Origin: Trebonia sp963811335
Lineage (GTDB): Bacteria > Actinomycetota > Actinomycetes > Streptosporangiales > Streptosporangiaceae
Assembly (NCBI GenBank): GCA_963811335.1
Contig: CAWERB010000034.1
Coordinates: forward strand, 62,001-126,000
Direction: 5' to 3'
Length of the DNA: 64,000 bases
Both the position numbers and the translations under genes were made by a program. A model generated the notes under the pieces. That model was not told the origin of the DNA and made no database searches. It was given only the letters and a program-made list of their open reading frames with translations. Shown here piece by piece: positions 16,137 to 26,574 of the stretch. How positions within the stretch are numbered: position 1 is the first letter of the stretch; every line of letters starts with the position of its first letter.

Positions 16137-17092
16137 GCGAGCTCGATGCCACCCTGCTGGCGCGGCACGCCCGGCTGCTGCTGCGGTTCTACCCGAAGGG
16201 CTACCGCGCGCACCGGGGCGAGGAGATCTTCGACACCCTGCTGGAGACGACCCGCCCCGGCCGGGGCTGGCCGCCGCCCCGGGAGGTGGCCTCGGTGATC
16301 AGCGGCGGCCTGCGCGCCCGCCGGGCCGCGAACCTGAGCCAGGGCCTGCGCGCGAGCCTGCGCCACGTGGCCATCCTCGCCGCCGCCATGCTCCTGGTTC
16401 AGGAACCCGCAGCTTCGCTTTTCCAGCTCGTTCAGCCAATCGCTGACCCATTCCAGGCTCACTATCGGGCCGTCCTGGAGCTGGGGCTCGCCCTGGAGAG
16501 CCTCTTCGTGTTTACCGCACTGGCCGCGACGTGGTGCGGGCGTCGCTGGCTGGTGGCGGTCGCCGGGATCGCAGCCGTTCTCGCTGATCTCGCCTGCTAT
16601 CGCGTGCATTACACGTGGACGGGAAGCGCAGCGAGTCAACTGCCCACCGTGCTGGCGCTCGTGATCCTTCTGCCACTCACCAAGCGGGCGGAGCGTCCGC
16701 CGGTCTCGCTGTTGGGCCTGCCGGGCCTGACGTGCCTGGCTTCCCTGGCCGTGAACGGTGTCCCTGGATTCGCCGCAGCGCTCGCGCCCCGCATCTCACT
16801 ATTCCGGACGGTCGACCTCACGTCCCCCTACATCATCACCTACCTGGCCCTGGTCCCGGTACTCGTCGCCGTCTGCTGGCTGATCACCGACGTGCGGCCG
16901 CTCGCCGCCATCACACTGCAGTTCCTGCTGTGGAGAGTCATCTTCTTTGTGCTGTGGGAGGTCATGCTCGACGGTTCCTACCCGAGCCAGACCTCGATAG
17001 CGAGCGTTGCCGGGCTCTCGCTAGCGTTCCTCTGCGCCCTTGTCTGGCTGCTCCGCCACCGCGTCAGAACCGCCCCGCCCACTACCTGGTGA
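16133..17092 (+). CDS. PadR-coupled multi-pass membrane protein of unknown function
   Basis: A 319-residue protein that starts with a soluble segment RFYPKGYRAHRGEEIFDTLLE, a motif often seen in permease-like proteins encoded after PadR regulators. About seven hydrophobic helices follow (for example VAILAAAMLLVQ, LESLFVFTALAATWC, YIITYLALVPVLVAVCWLI, SIASVAGLSLAFLCALVWLL). There is no ABC ATPase next to it and I cannot assign a substrate. It is translationally coupled to padR. Confidence 0.75.
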   Translation: MSELDATLLARHARLLLRFYPKGYRAHRGEEIFDTLLETTRPGRGWPPPREVASVISGGLRARRAANLSQGLRASLRHVAILAAAMLLVQEPAASLFQLVQPIADPFQAHYRAVLELGLALESLFVFTALAATWCGRRWLVAVAGIAAVLADLACYRVHYTWTGSAASQLPTVLALVILLPLTKRAERPPVSLLGLPGLTCLASLAVNGVPGFAAALAPRISLFRTVDLTSPYIITYLALVPVLVAVCWLITDVRPLAAITLQFLLWRVIFFVLWEVMLDGSYPSQTSIASVAGLSLAFLCALVWLLRHRVRTAPPTTW

Positions 17093-17162
17093 TCCCCTCT
17101 ACGGGGATACCGGCCCGCCCGGCAACCTCAGGCGCCGACGAGCCCGATGACCGCATGGAAAC

Positions 17163-17202
17163 GCGGAGCGGGCCGGGAACGTGTGTTCCCGGCCCGCTCC
17201 GC
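17163..17202. terminator. Perfect 18-bp hairpin between convergent genes
   Basis: GCGGAGCGGGCCGGGAAC (17163-17180) pairs exactly with GTTCCCGGCCCGCTCCGC (17185-17202) around a GTGT loop. It separates the PadR-linked membrane protein gene from clpC and should terminate both. Confidence 0.92.
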
Positions 17203-17223
17203 GGGTTAGCGGACTTGCCGGAG

Positions 17224-19800
<2,577 letters not shown>

Positions 19801-19828
19801 GTCGTCGCTCTCCTCACAGCGGGGATCA

Positions 19829-19850
19829 GGCAGGCTTCGGCGCGCCTGCC
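19829..19850 (-). promoter_or_regulatory. 7-bp hairpin in clpC leader
   Basis: GGCAGGC (19829-19835) pairs with GCCTGCC (19844-19850), 29-50 nt upstream of the clpC ATG and just before its ribosome binding site. It could modulate translation. Confidence 0.35.
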
Positions 19851-19953
19851 TTGCTCCGCATGGTAGCCGCGTGCCCGACCCTGTACGTAACGCGATTATG
19901 CGCCAACTACAGGAAACGTTCCCCGGACACCGCTCCTTCACCCCATCCAACAG

Positions 19954-19994
19954 CGCCAATTGGCGGCATAGTTCCAAGTACGCCACCAGCGAAC
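19954..19994 (-). promoter_or_regulatory. clpC upstream region: palindrome and ClgR-like box
   Basis: On the minus strand GTTCGCTGGTGGCGTAC (19994-19978) matches the published ClgR operator pattern (CGC and GCG halves 5 nt apart) with about one mismatch. It is followed after a few bases by TATGCC, a possible -10, and by the perfect 12-bp palindrome CGCCAATTGGCG (19954-19965). The order fits a ClgR-activated clpC promoter with a leader of about 150 nt; the rest of 19801-20220 shows no gene. Confidence 0.45.
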
Positions 19995-20220
19995 GCGCTG
20001 GGCAGGCCAGGCGATACGCCCCGAGCGAACATGGCCTGCCGCGGCGGCGACAGGGACGGGCGTGACAGCCGGTGAAGGGACGGTCTTAGCGGCCCGCCGC
20101 CCCGCGGGCCGCCTGCCCGCCGCGACGGCGAGCCTGGACGCTCACGCGGTGCGCTCAGCAAGGCAAGTGCCGCCAGGCGCCGCGGATGAGGTGAGGTACT
20201 GCTAACGACAGTCAGGGTGC

Positions 20221-20547
20221 CTAGTGCGCCGCTTCGTACTCGGCGACGATGTTCGCCGGGATCCGGCCGCGCTCATTCACCTTGTGCCCGTGAGACCGGG
20301 CCCACTCGCGGATTCGCGCGCTCTGCTCGCGCCCGGCGCCGTTGCGCTGGCGGCGGCGGCGGACCTGAGCGCTGCCGGACTTGCGCGCGTGTTCCACATA
20401 CTGGGCAAGCTCGCCCCGTAGCTCGTCCGCGTGGCCAGAGCTGAGATCGATCTCATAGGCGACGCCGTCAAGCCCAAAGCTCACGGTTTCAGTTGCCTCA
20501 CTACCGTCGATGTCGTCGACCAGTAGCACCTGTACCTTCTGCGCCAT
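20221..20547 (-). CDS. lsr2: Nucleoid-associated histone-like protein Lsr2
   Basis: Lsr2 is the actinobacterial H-NS analogue; it bridges AT-rich DNA and silences acquired genes. The 108-residue protein has an N-terminal dimerisation domain (MAQKVQVLLVDDIDGSEATETVSFGLDGVAYEIDLS) and a C-terminal DNA-binding domain with the minor-groove hook RGR in NERGRIPANIVAEY. A basic linker VRRRRQRNG joins them. Length is typical. Note that this window contains AT-rich palindromic sites (27655-27734, 58171-58184) of the kind Lsr2 may bind. Confidence 0.96.
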   Translation of the reverse strand: MAQKVQVLLVDDIDGSEATETVSFGLDGVAYEIDLSSGHADELRGELAQYVEHARKSGSAQVRRRRQRNGAGREQSARIREWARSHGHKVNERGRIPANIVAEYEAAH

Positions 20548-20913
20548 GGAGATTCAGCCCTTCTGAGGTGCAACCATTTTCGGATGCTAAACATATACCC
20601 AGGTCTTGAAGCGCACAATTCAGGGGTGCACAGTTTCTTCGCATCCAGATAGCCGCGCGCGAACTGCGACGGTCGATGGCGCAAGGAAGTTCACGTCTCG
20701 TATCTGTCAAGTGACGTATCGAACAATGGGCGCACACTCGGCATATCACCCAGACGGGACCCCGGATGTGCGCAAACTCACTGCGGCAGTTATGTTCCGG
20801 AGGACGGCGCCAGGTCGGGACTAGCCAAAGCGCTAGCGCATCGGGCGCGCATAGCATCTGTGAGCAAGGGCATAGGACCGTGCGCCTAGCTAAAACGCAG
20901 ATGATGCGAAATG
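20548..20913. other. Gene-free region upstream of lsr2
   Basis: This 366-bp stretch is less GC-rich than its surroundings. On the minus strand TATATG near 20594-20599 is a plausible lsr2 -10 element about 50 nt before the ATG. Short open frames here have no recognisable protein character. I see no RNA gene. Confidence 0.4.
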
Positions 20914-21093
20914 TCAGCTTCTGCCCTGCTCTTGCTCAGCAAGCTGCTGCGCTCGCTTGCCCGCGGCCGCCGCCGCTTCAGCGCGGGCCCGGCGCTTTGG
21001 CGCCAGTTCCCTGCGGAGGAACACCCATGCGCCGACAAGAAAGGCGACGCAGACAATCGCCGGCGGGGCGAGCGCGGCAAGATCCTGCATCAT
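20914..21093 (-). CDS. Small single-pass membrane protein (59 aa)
   Basis: Starting at ATG 21093, with GAGGT 11 nt upstream, the product has one membrane helix (PPAIVCVAFLVGAWVFL) followed by a basic Ala/Arg/Lys helix (PKRRARAEAAAAAGKRAQQLAEQEQGRS). It lies between lsr2 and the acetyltransferase gene. Function is unknown, and its small size makes the call provisional; the topology and ribosome binding site favour a real gene. Confidence 0.55.
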   Translation of the reverse strand: MMQDLAALAPPAIVCVAFLVGAWVFLRRELAPKRRARAEAAAAAGKRAQQLAEQEQGRS

Positions 21094-21200
21094 GAAAGGT
21101 TTACCTCGGCCCGTGTGGTCAGTCGCGGTCGGCCGCTTCAACGCCCGCGGGCATGGCACGGCGACCAGACGCGACTGGAGATGTGCCCGCACTAGGCACT

Positions 21201-21797
21201 CTACCCGGCCGCCGGAACCGCCGGCCGGGCCAGCGCGGCGCGCTCACGCGGCCCGGGCCCCGCCGGGCGCCCGCGCAGGCTGTTTCCGCGGGATAACAAA
21301 CGCAGCAGCATGCGCGTGTTTCCCAGGGTGTTAGGTTTCACCCGGTCCAGGTCGAGGAACTCGGCGACGCCGTCATCGTAGGACCTGAGCAACTCTGCGT
21401 ACACTTCGGGCAAGACCGGCGTCCCGCTGATTTCCCGGAAACCATGGCTGGCGAAGAAGGAGACCGCGAAGGTCAGCACGAAAACGCGCCTTACGCCCAC
21501 CGCCCTGGCCCGGTCAAGCAACTCATCGACAATGAGGTGCCCGATGCCCGCGCCCCGCCTTCGTTCATCAACGACCACGGTTCTGAGCTCCGCGAGGTCC
21601 TCCCACATAACGTGCAGCGCGCCGCATCCGGCAACGGCGTGGTCGGCGGACGCCTCGGCGACGGTGAACTCGAGGATGTCTTCGTAAAGGTTCACCGTGT
21701 GCTTCTCGAGCAGCCGTCGCGACCCGGTGTTCTGATCGATCAGCGAACGGATTCCCGCCACGTCCGTGGTGCGCGCTTGCCTCACTATGTACTCCAT
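21201..21797 (-). CDS. argA: GNAT acetyltransferase, ArgA/Rv2747-like amino-acid N-acetyltransferase
   Basis: A 198-residue GNAT protein that resembles the short actinobacterial N-acetylglutamate synthase (Rv2747), which makes the first arginine-pathway intermediate from glutamate or glutamine. The core has ELRTVVVDERRRGAGIGHLIVDELLDRA, where RRRGAGIG is the acetyl-CoA pyrophosphate loop, and FVLTFAVSFFASHGFREI. The last 40 residues (Arg/Pro/Gly-rich) extend beyond the usual 170-175. ATG 21795-21797 gives MEYIVRQART, the expected first strand. The gene position near lsr2 and lysS supports the ArgA assignment. Confidence 0.8.
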   Translation of the reverse strand: MEYIVRQARTTDVAGIRSLIDQNTGSRRLLEKHTVNLYEDILEFTVAEASADHAVAGCGALHVMWEDLAELRTVVVDERRRGAGIGHLIVDELLDRARAVGVRRVFVLTFAVSFFASHGFREISGTPVLPEVYAELLRSYDDGVAEFLDLDRVKPNTLGNTRMLLRLLSRGNSLRGRPAGPGPRERAALARPAVPAAG

Positions 21798-22028
21798 CGC
21801 GGGACTACTGTAGCGCTTAATTAGAATCGGGCGGTCGCACCGAGTATCGGCGCGGCCATACAGCAACGCTTCGCCTCGCAATCGCTCAGTTACGATCCGG
21901 CGCCGCGAAGCCGCCACTATTACCACAATCGGGGCAATCCGCGCAACCAAACGCCAATGCTGTCATAATAAGAAAACTTCTACCGAGTCGGTTGGCAGCG
22001 GGATCACGATCTAATATCGTCCATCGAC

Positions 22029-23009
22029 GTGCGTACAGTTAGCCGACGAGTCTTGCCACTTGCCGCGGCCGCGGTTACCGTGGCCGTCCTGCTCCAGGGC
22101 GGCACGAGCCAGGCGCAGACGGTCGCCTCCGCGCCGTCACTCAAAGATCTTGTCGCGCAGGCTACTCAGCTGTCGAACGAGGTTGACTCGCTCGGCCAGC
22201 AGTACGACGCCCTGCAGATCCAGCTCACCCACGCCAACGCGGAAGTGCGCATCGCCAAGCAGGCGTCCGCCCGGGCGGAGGCGGCGATGGCAGGCGGCGA
22301 GAAGGCCGTTTCCCAGCTCGCCTCGATGAGCTACATGAACGGCGGCATGGACCCCACGCTGCAGATGCTCACCAGCGGCAACCCCGACCTGTTCCTCGGC
22401 CAGGCCTCCACCATGCAGCAGCTCGACGATGAGGCGAGCATGCGGGTCACCATCCTGCAGCACCAGCGGATCACCGCCCAGCGGGCGCAGGCGACCGCCG
22501 ATGAAGAAATTGCCACCGCCGACAAGCTCAGGTCAGAGATCAGCGGCAAGGTGAAAAGCATCAACGCCAAGCTGGACATCCTGAACAGCTCGGCGATGAC
22601 GCAGGCGATGGCCGTCTTCAGCAAGACAGGCTCCTACCCAAACCTGGTGCTGCCGCTGGCCACCAACGTCGGCACGACGGCGCTGCGGGCCGCGCTTACC
22701 CAGCGCGGCAAGCCGTACGTCTGGGCCGCGGCCGGCCCGGACTCCTACGACTGCTCCGGCCTCGTCGTCTGGGCCTTTGCCCAAGAGGGCATCTCGCTGC
22801 CGCACTACACCGGCTCGCTGTGGAATTCCGGCATGCACGTGTCCCGGGCCGACCTTGAGCCAGGCGACCTGGTGTTCTTCTTCGCCGACCTCAGCCACGT
22901 CGGTATCTACCTCGGCAACAACCTGATGGTGGACGCGCCGAGCACCGGCCAGGTCGTCCAGGTTCAGCCGATATTCGACGGCTACGTCGGCGCGGTCCGC
23001 ATCGCCTAG
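22029..23009 (+). CDS. Secreted NlpC/P60 peptidoglycan endopeptidase with coiled-coil N-domain
   Basis: A 326-residue RipA/PcsB-like wall hydrolase. A signal peptide (VLPLAAAAVTVAVLLQGGTSQAQ) is followed by a coiled coil (about 35-180, QLSNEVDSLGQQYDALQIQL to LRSEISGKVKSINAKLDIL) and a C-terminal NlpC/P60 domain with catalytic Cys in YDCSGLVVWAF, His in LSHVGIYLG, and a downstream polar residue region. It should cut D-Glu-mDAP peptide bonds in peptidoglycan. The GTG start lies about 11 nt after a TAATAT -10-like box (22012-22017), so the leader is very short. Confidence 0.92.
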   Translation: MRTVSRRVLPLAAAAVTVAVLLQGGTSQAQTVASAPSLKDLVAQATQLSNEVDSLGQQYDALQIQLTHANAEVRIAKQASARAEAAMAGGEKAVSQLASMSYMNGGMDPTLQMLTSGNPDLFLGQASTMQQLDDEASMRVTILQHQRITAQRAQATADEEIATADKLRSEISGKVKSINAKLDILNSSAMTQAMAVFSKTGSYPNLVLPLATNVGTTALRAALTQRGKPYVWAAAGPDSYDCSGLVVWAFAQEGISLPHYTGSLWNSGMHVSRADLEPGDLVFFFADLSHVGIYLGNNLMVDAPSTGQVVQVQPIFDGYVGAVRIA

Positions 23010-23069
23010 CGAGCCGGAATCCGCCGCAGCCCTTGTTCGGCCCGCCGATACGCGGAGTCCCGCCACCCT

Positions 23070-23131
23070 TGTTCGGCCGGGCGGGCCTGATAAGATCGCG
23101 CTTTTTGCGATCAGGCCCGCCCGGCCGAACA
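23070..23131. terminator. 22-bp perfect hairpin between nlpC and lysS
   Basis: The arm 23070-23091 (TGTTCGGCCGGGCGGGCC plus TGAT) is exactly complementary to 23110-23131, with an 18-nt loop. It separates the convergent NlpC/P60 and lysS genes. The lysS stop codon lies inside the right arm, so the end of LysS is encoded by the terminator. Part of the arm (CCCTTGTTCGGCC) is also repeated at 23031-23043. Confidence 0.9.
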
Positions 23132-24754
23132 TCGGGGGGTACGGGGGGTCGTCCCCCCGGAAGATAACTGCCGGACAAAGGGGAACAGGATCGTCTCCCT
23201 GATGTTCTCGCCGGTGAGCATGATCATCAGGCGGTCCATGCCCATGCCCATGCCGCCGCTCGGCGGCATCGCGTGCTCGAGCGCGAGCAGGAAGTCCTCG
23301 TCAAGCTCCATGGCCTCCGGGTCGCCGCCCGCCGCGAGCAGCGACTGCGCGGTGAGCCGCTCCCGCTGCACCACGGGATCCACGAGCTCCGAGTAGCCCG
23401 TGCCGAGCTCGGTGCCGAACGTCACCAGGTCCCACCGCTCGGCCAGCCGCGGGTCGGTGCGGTGCTGCCTGGTGAGCGGCGACACCTCGACGGGGAAGTC
23501 TCGGTAGAAGGTCGGCTCGACGGTCTGCTTCTCCACCAGCCGCTCGTACATCTCGAGCACGACCTGACCCCGGTTCCATGACGGCTGGAGCGGCACGTCG
23601 AGCTTCTCGCACAGCGTGAGCAGTTCGGGGAGCTCGGTATCCGGCGTGATCTCTTCGCCGGCCGCCAGCGAGATCGCCTCGTGCACGGTCAGCGTCCGCC
23701 ACTCGCCGCCGATGTCCCACTCGCAGCCGTCGGCCCGGCGGATCACCGTGGAACCGAACGCCGCGACCGCCGCGTTCTGCACCAGGGTCTGGGTCAGCTC
23801 GCCGATCCCGGTGTAGTCGGAGTACGTCTGGTACGCCTCAAGCATGGTGAACTCCGGGTTGTGCGTGGTATCCACGCCCTCGTTCCGGAAGATGCGTCCG
23901 ATCTCGAAGACCGACTCGATCCCGCCGACCACCAGGCGCTTGAGGTAGAGCTCGAGCGCGATCCGCAGGTACAGCTTCGAGTCGTAGGCGTTGCCGCGGG
24001 TGATGAACGGCCGCGCGTTCGCTCCGCCGTGCAGCTGGGTGAGCACCGGCGTCTCGACCTCGAGGAACCCGCGGGAGATCAGCGTTGACCGCACCGACTG
24101 GACCACCGCCGAGCGCGTCTCCGCGAGTTGCCTGGCGCGCGGGTTGACGATCAGGTCGACGTACCGCTGCCTTACCCGCGACTCGGGGTCGGTGAGCCCG
24201 GCGTGCTTTTCCGGCAGCGGCCGCAGCGACTTGGCGGTGATCGCGAAGGATCCGGCGAGCACGGAAAGCTCACCGGACCGCGAGGTGATCACCTCGCCGG
24301 TCACCCCAACGTGGTCCCCGAGGTCGACGTCTCGCTTCCACCGGGCAAGCTCGTCCTCGCCGACCTTGGCGAGCGAGATCATCACCTGGATGTCGCCGGT
24401 ACCGTCGCGCAGCGTCGCGAAGCAGAGCTTGCCGCCGATCCGGGAGAGGATGACCCGTCCCGCCACGCCGACGGTCTCTCCGGTGGCCGTGTCTGGCGGC
24501 AGTGAGCCGTGCGCGGCGCGCAGCGCGCCGATCGTGGTGGTGCGCGGGTAGCCCACCGGGTAGGGCTCGACGCCCGACTCCAGCATCCGGGAGCGCTTCT
24601 CCATCCGGACGCGTACCTGCTCAGGAACCCCGGCGGGGGGTACCGGGGAGCGCTCCCCCGGAAGATCCGCGGGGCCGATATCCTCGCTCTTCATCGGCCC
24701 TGCCGCGGGGGGTACGGGGGGTCGTCCCCCCGGAAGATCACTGTCGTCAGCCAC
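23111..24754 (-). CDS. lysS: Lysyl-tRNA synthetase, class II
   Basis: It charges tRNA-Lys. After an atypical N-terminus the protein has the OB-fold anticodon domain (VAGRVILSRIGGKLCFATLRDG) and a class II core with motif 1 (GFLEVETPVL), motif 2 (FEIGRIFRNEGVDTTHNPEFT) and motif 3 (GGMGMGMDRLMIML). The first 45 residues contain two related peptides (DLPGGRPPVPP and DLPGERSPVPP) and the last 18 (LSSGGTTPRTPRCSAGRA) lie beyond the normal end; all three are encoded by copies of a 33-bp palindromic repeat. ATG 24694 is an alternative start that removes the first repeat. Confidence 0.95.
   Translation of the reverse strand: MADDSDLPGGRPPVPPAAGPMKSEDIGPADLPGERSPVPPAGVPEQVRVRMEKRSRMLESGVEPYPVGYPRTTTIGALRAAHGSLPPDTATGETVGVAGRVILSRIGGKLCFATLRDGTGDIQVMISLAKVGEDELARWKRDVDLGDHVGVTGEVITSRSGELSVLAGSFAITAKSLRPLPEKHAGLTDPESRVRQRYVDLIVNPRARQLAETRSAVVQSVRSTLISRGFLEVETPVLTQLHGGANARPFITRGNAYDSKLYLRIALELYLKRLVVGGIESVFEIGRIFRNEGVDTTHNPEFTMLEAYQTYSDYTGIGELTQTLVQNAAVAAFGSTVIRRADGCEWDIGGEWRTLTVHEAISLAAGEEITPDTELPELLTLCEKLDVPLQPSWNRGQVVLEMYERLVEKQTVEPTFYRDFPVEVSPLTRQHRTDPRLAERWDLVTFGTELGTGYSELVDPVVQRERLTAQSLLAAGGDPEAMELDEDFLLALEHAMPPSGGMGMGMDRLMIMLTGENIRETILFPFVRQLSSGGTTPRTPRCSAGRA
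23133..23165 (+). repeat. 33-bp GC palindromic element, copy a (lysS 3' end)
   Basis: CGGGGGGTACGGGGGG, then TCGT, then CCCCCCGGAAGAT. The core CGGGGGG-TCGT-CCCCCCG is a 7-bp inverted repeat. It is identical to copy c and is translated, in antisense, as the LysS tail. Confidence 0.9.
24634..24666 (+). repeat. 33-bp GC palindromic element, copy b (lysS 5' part)
   Basis: This copy reads CGGGGGGTACCGGGGAGCG then CTCCCCCGGAAGAT. It differs from copy a at a few positions, with compensating changes that keep the hairpin (GGGGAGCGCTCCCC). It is translated within LysS as DLPGERSPVPP. Confidence 0.85.
24706..24738 (+). repeat. 33-bp GC palindromic element, copy c (lysS 5' end)
   Basis: Identical over 33 of 33 positions to copy a at 23133. 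In the LysS frame it encodes DLPGGRPPVPP near the N-terminus, a different frame from copy a. Confidence 0.9.
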
Positions 24755-24763
24755 GACCGAAGG

Positions 24764-25609
24764 CTACCGGGGATCACCGTCGCGGGGCACGTCGTTTGTG
24801 CCCGCGCCCTCCGCGCGCAGGCTGGTCCCCGCGTTCCGCTCCCACGCCAGCCGCAGCCCGATCAGCGTGAGCCATGGCTCGTGGGCGTCGATGATCGGCA
24901 CCTCCTCGATCACCAGCGGCGCGAGCCCGCCGGTGGCGATCACCGTCACGGCGCCCGGGTCGTCCGGCGACAACTCGAGCGCCATCCGCCGCGCGATCCC
25001 CTCCACCTGGCCGGCGAACCCGTACACGATCCCCGACTGGAGCGCCTCGACCGTGTTCTTGCCCACCACGCGCGGCGGCCTGGTGAGTTCCACCTTGAGC
25101 AGCTGAGCCGCGCGCCGCGACAGCGCGTCCACGGAGATCTCGATGCCAGGCGCGAGCGCCCCGCCGACGAACTCGCCCTTAGCACTCACCGCGTCGAAGT
25201 TGGTCGACGTGCCGAAGTCAACGACTATCGCCGGGCCCCCGTACAGGTGCACGGCGGCGAGCGAGTTCATGATCCGGTCGCTGCCGACCTCCTTGGGGTT
25301 GTCCATCCGGATCGGCACCCCGGTCTTCACGCCTGGCTCCACGATCACCGCAGGAGTGTCCGGGTAGTACCGGTTGACCATCTCGCGCATCTCATGCAAC
25401 ACGGACGGCACCGTGGAGCACAGCGAGATCCCCGCCAGGTCCGACTCCTTCACCACGGTGGACCGGGCGAGCAGGCCGTACAGCAGGGCCGCGATCTCGT
25501 CCGCCGTCCGGTCCTGAACCGTCGCGATCCGCCAGTGCTCGACGATCGTGTCTCCGTCGAACACGCCGAGCACCATGTTGGTGTTCCCGATGTCAATCGT
25601 CAGCAGCAT
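24764..25609 (-). CDS. coaX: Type III pantothenate kinase CoaX
   Basis: CoaX phosphorylates pantothenate, the first step of CoA synthesis. From ATG 25609 (GGACGGAG upstream) it has 281 residues. The ASKHA-fold phosphate motifs are visible: MLLTIDIGNTNMVLGVFDG, GSDRIMNSLAAVHL, VVDFGTSTNFDAVSA (with the conserved catalytic-site DxGT), GGALAPGIEIS and VIATGGLAPLV. The extended Arg/Glu/Gly tail is probably disordered. It overlaps the panC 3' end by 17 bp and precedes lysS, so CoA precursor genes are grouped. Confidence 0.95.
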   Translation of the reverse strand: MLLTIDIGNTNMVLGVFDGDTIVEHWRIATVQDRTADEIAALLYGLLARSTVVKESDLAGISLCSTVPSVLHEMREMVNRYYPDTPAVIVEPGVKTGVPIRMDNPKEVGSDRIMNSLAAVHLYGGPAIVVDFGTSTNFDAVSAKGEFVGGALAPGIEISVDALSRRAAQLLKVELTRPPRVVGKNTVEALQSGIVYGFAGQVEGIARRMALELSPDDPGAVTVIATGGLAPLVIEEVPIIDAHEPWLTLIGLRLAWERNAGTSLRAEGAGTNDVPRDGDPR

Positions 25610-26574
25610 GCCGCTCCGTCCCAAGTCTCACTATCACGTTGTCGATGAGCCTGGTGGCGCCCACCCGCGCGGCGATGGCGAGCACTGCCGAGCCATGAAA
25701 TTCAAGATCGTCAAGCGGAACGGGGGCATAGTTCCGCGCGTCAACCAGCGCGAGGTAGTCCACCCGTGGCGACGTGCCCGCGAGCCGCGTCCGCCCGGCA
25801 TCGTCAGGCCCGGCATCGTCAGGCGGCATGTCGGCGGCATCGTCAGGCATGGCATCGTCAGGCATGGTGCCGCCGCCCACCGGATGGTCAAGCACCGCCT
25901 GCGCGGCGGCGAGGACCGCGGCCGGCCCGGCACCGGCGGCAGCCGCGCCAGCCGACAGGGCCCGGTACAGCACCGGCGCCACGGCCCGCTCCTCGGGCGA
26001 CAGGTACTTGTTCCTGCTTGACCAGCGCGAGCCCGTCGGCGGCCCGCACCGTCGACACCGCCTCGATCTCGATCCCCAGCCCGAAGTCGGCGCACATCCG
26101 GCGGACGAGCACCAGCTGCTGCGCGTCCTTCTGCCCGAACACCGCGATGTCCGGGCGGACCAGGCTGAACAGCTTGAGCACCACGGTCAGCACGCCGTGG
26201 AAGAACCCGGGACGAAACTCGCCCTCAAGGATCTGCCCGGTCGGCCCCGGGTCGACCCTGATGAGCTGCTCCTGCGGGTACATCTCGCGGACCGACGGCG
26301 CGAACACCAGGTCGGCGCCCTCGGCCTGGCAGGTAGCCAGGTCCGCGTCGAGCGTGCGCGGGTACGTGTCCAGGTCCTCGTTCGGCCCGAACTGGAGCGG
26401 GTTGACGAAGATCGAGACAACCGCCGCGCCGCCCGGCCCGGCAAGCTCGCGCGCCCGGCGCAGCAGCGCACGGTGCCCGTCGTGCAGCGCCCCCATGGTG
26501 GGCACGAGGACCACGGGCGCGGCCAGTTTGTCGCGAGCCGCCTTGAGCTCCGCGCGCGTGTTCGCCACGATCAT
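25593..26574 (-). CDS. panC: Pantothenate synthetase PanC, apparent frameshift and repeat insertion
   Basis: PanC joins pantoate and beta-alanine using ATP. The N-terminal half has VLVPTMGALHDGHRALLRRA (HIGH-like), SIFVNPLQFGPNEDLDTYPR and FGQKDAQQLVLVRRM. At about 26022 one extra base breaks DGLAL from the expected SSRNKYLSPEERA, which continues in the next frame to a stop at 25593. The combined length is about 326 residues, longer than the usual 280-310, because of an Asp/Pro-rich insert (MPDDAMPDDAADMPPDDAG) encoded by a small tandem repeat. It starts in an ATGA overlap with the DUF2520 gene. panD is not adjacent. Confidence 0.88.
25796..25870. repeat. Minisatellite in panC
   Basis: Imperfect tandem copies of a GGCATCGTCAGGC-like unit (spacing 12-24 nt). 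On the coding strand they give repeated PDDA peptides inserted into the C-terminal domain of PanC. Confidence 0.8.

Noticed and set aside
20606..20824. Short plus-strand frame upstream of lsr2
   Set aside because: No ribosome binding site, no recognisable protein features, and it covers the likely lsr2 promoter.
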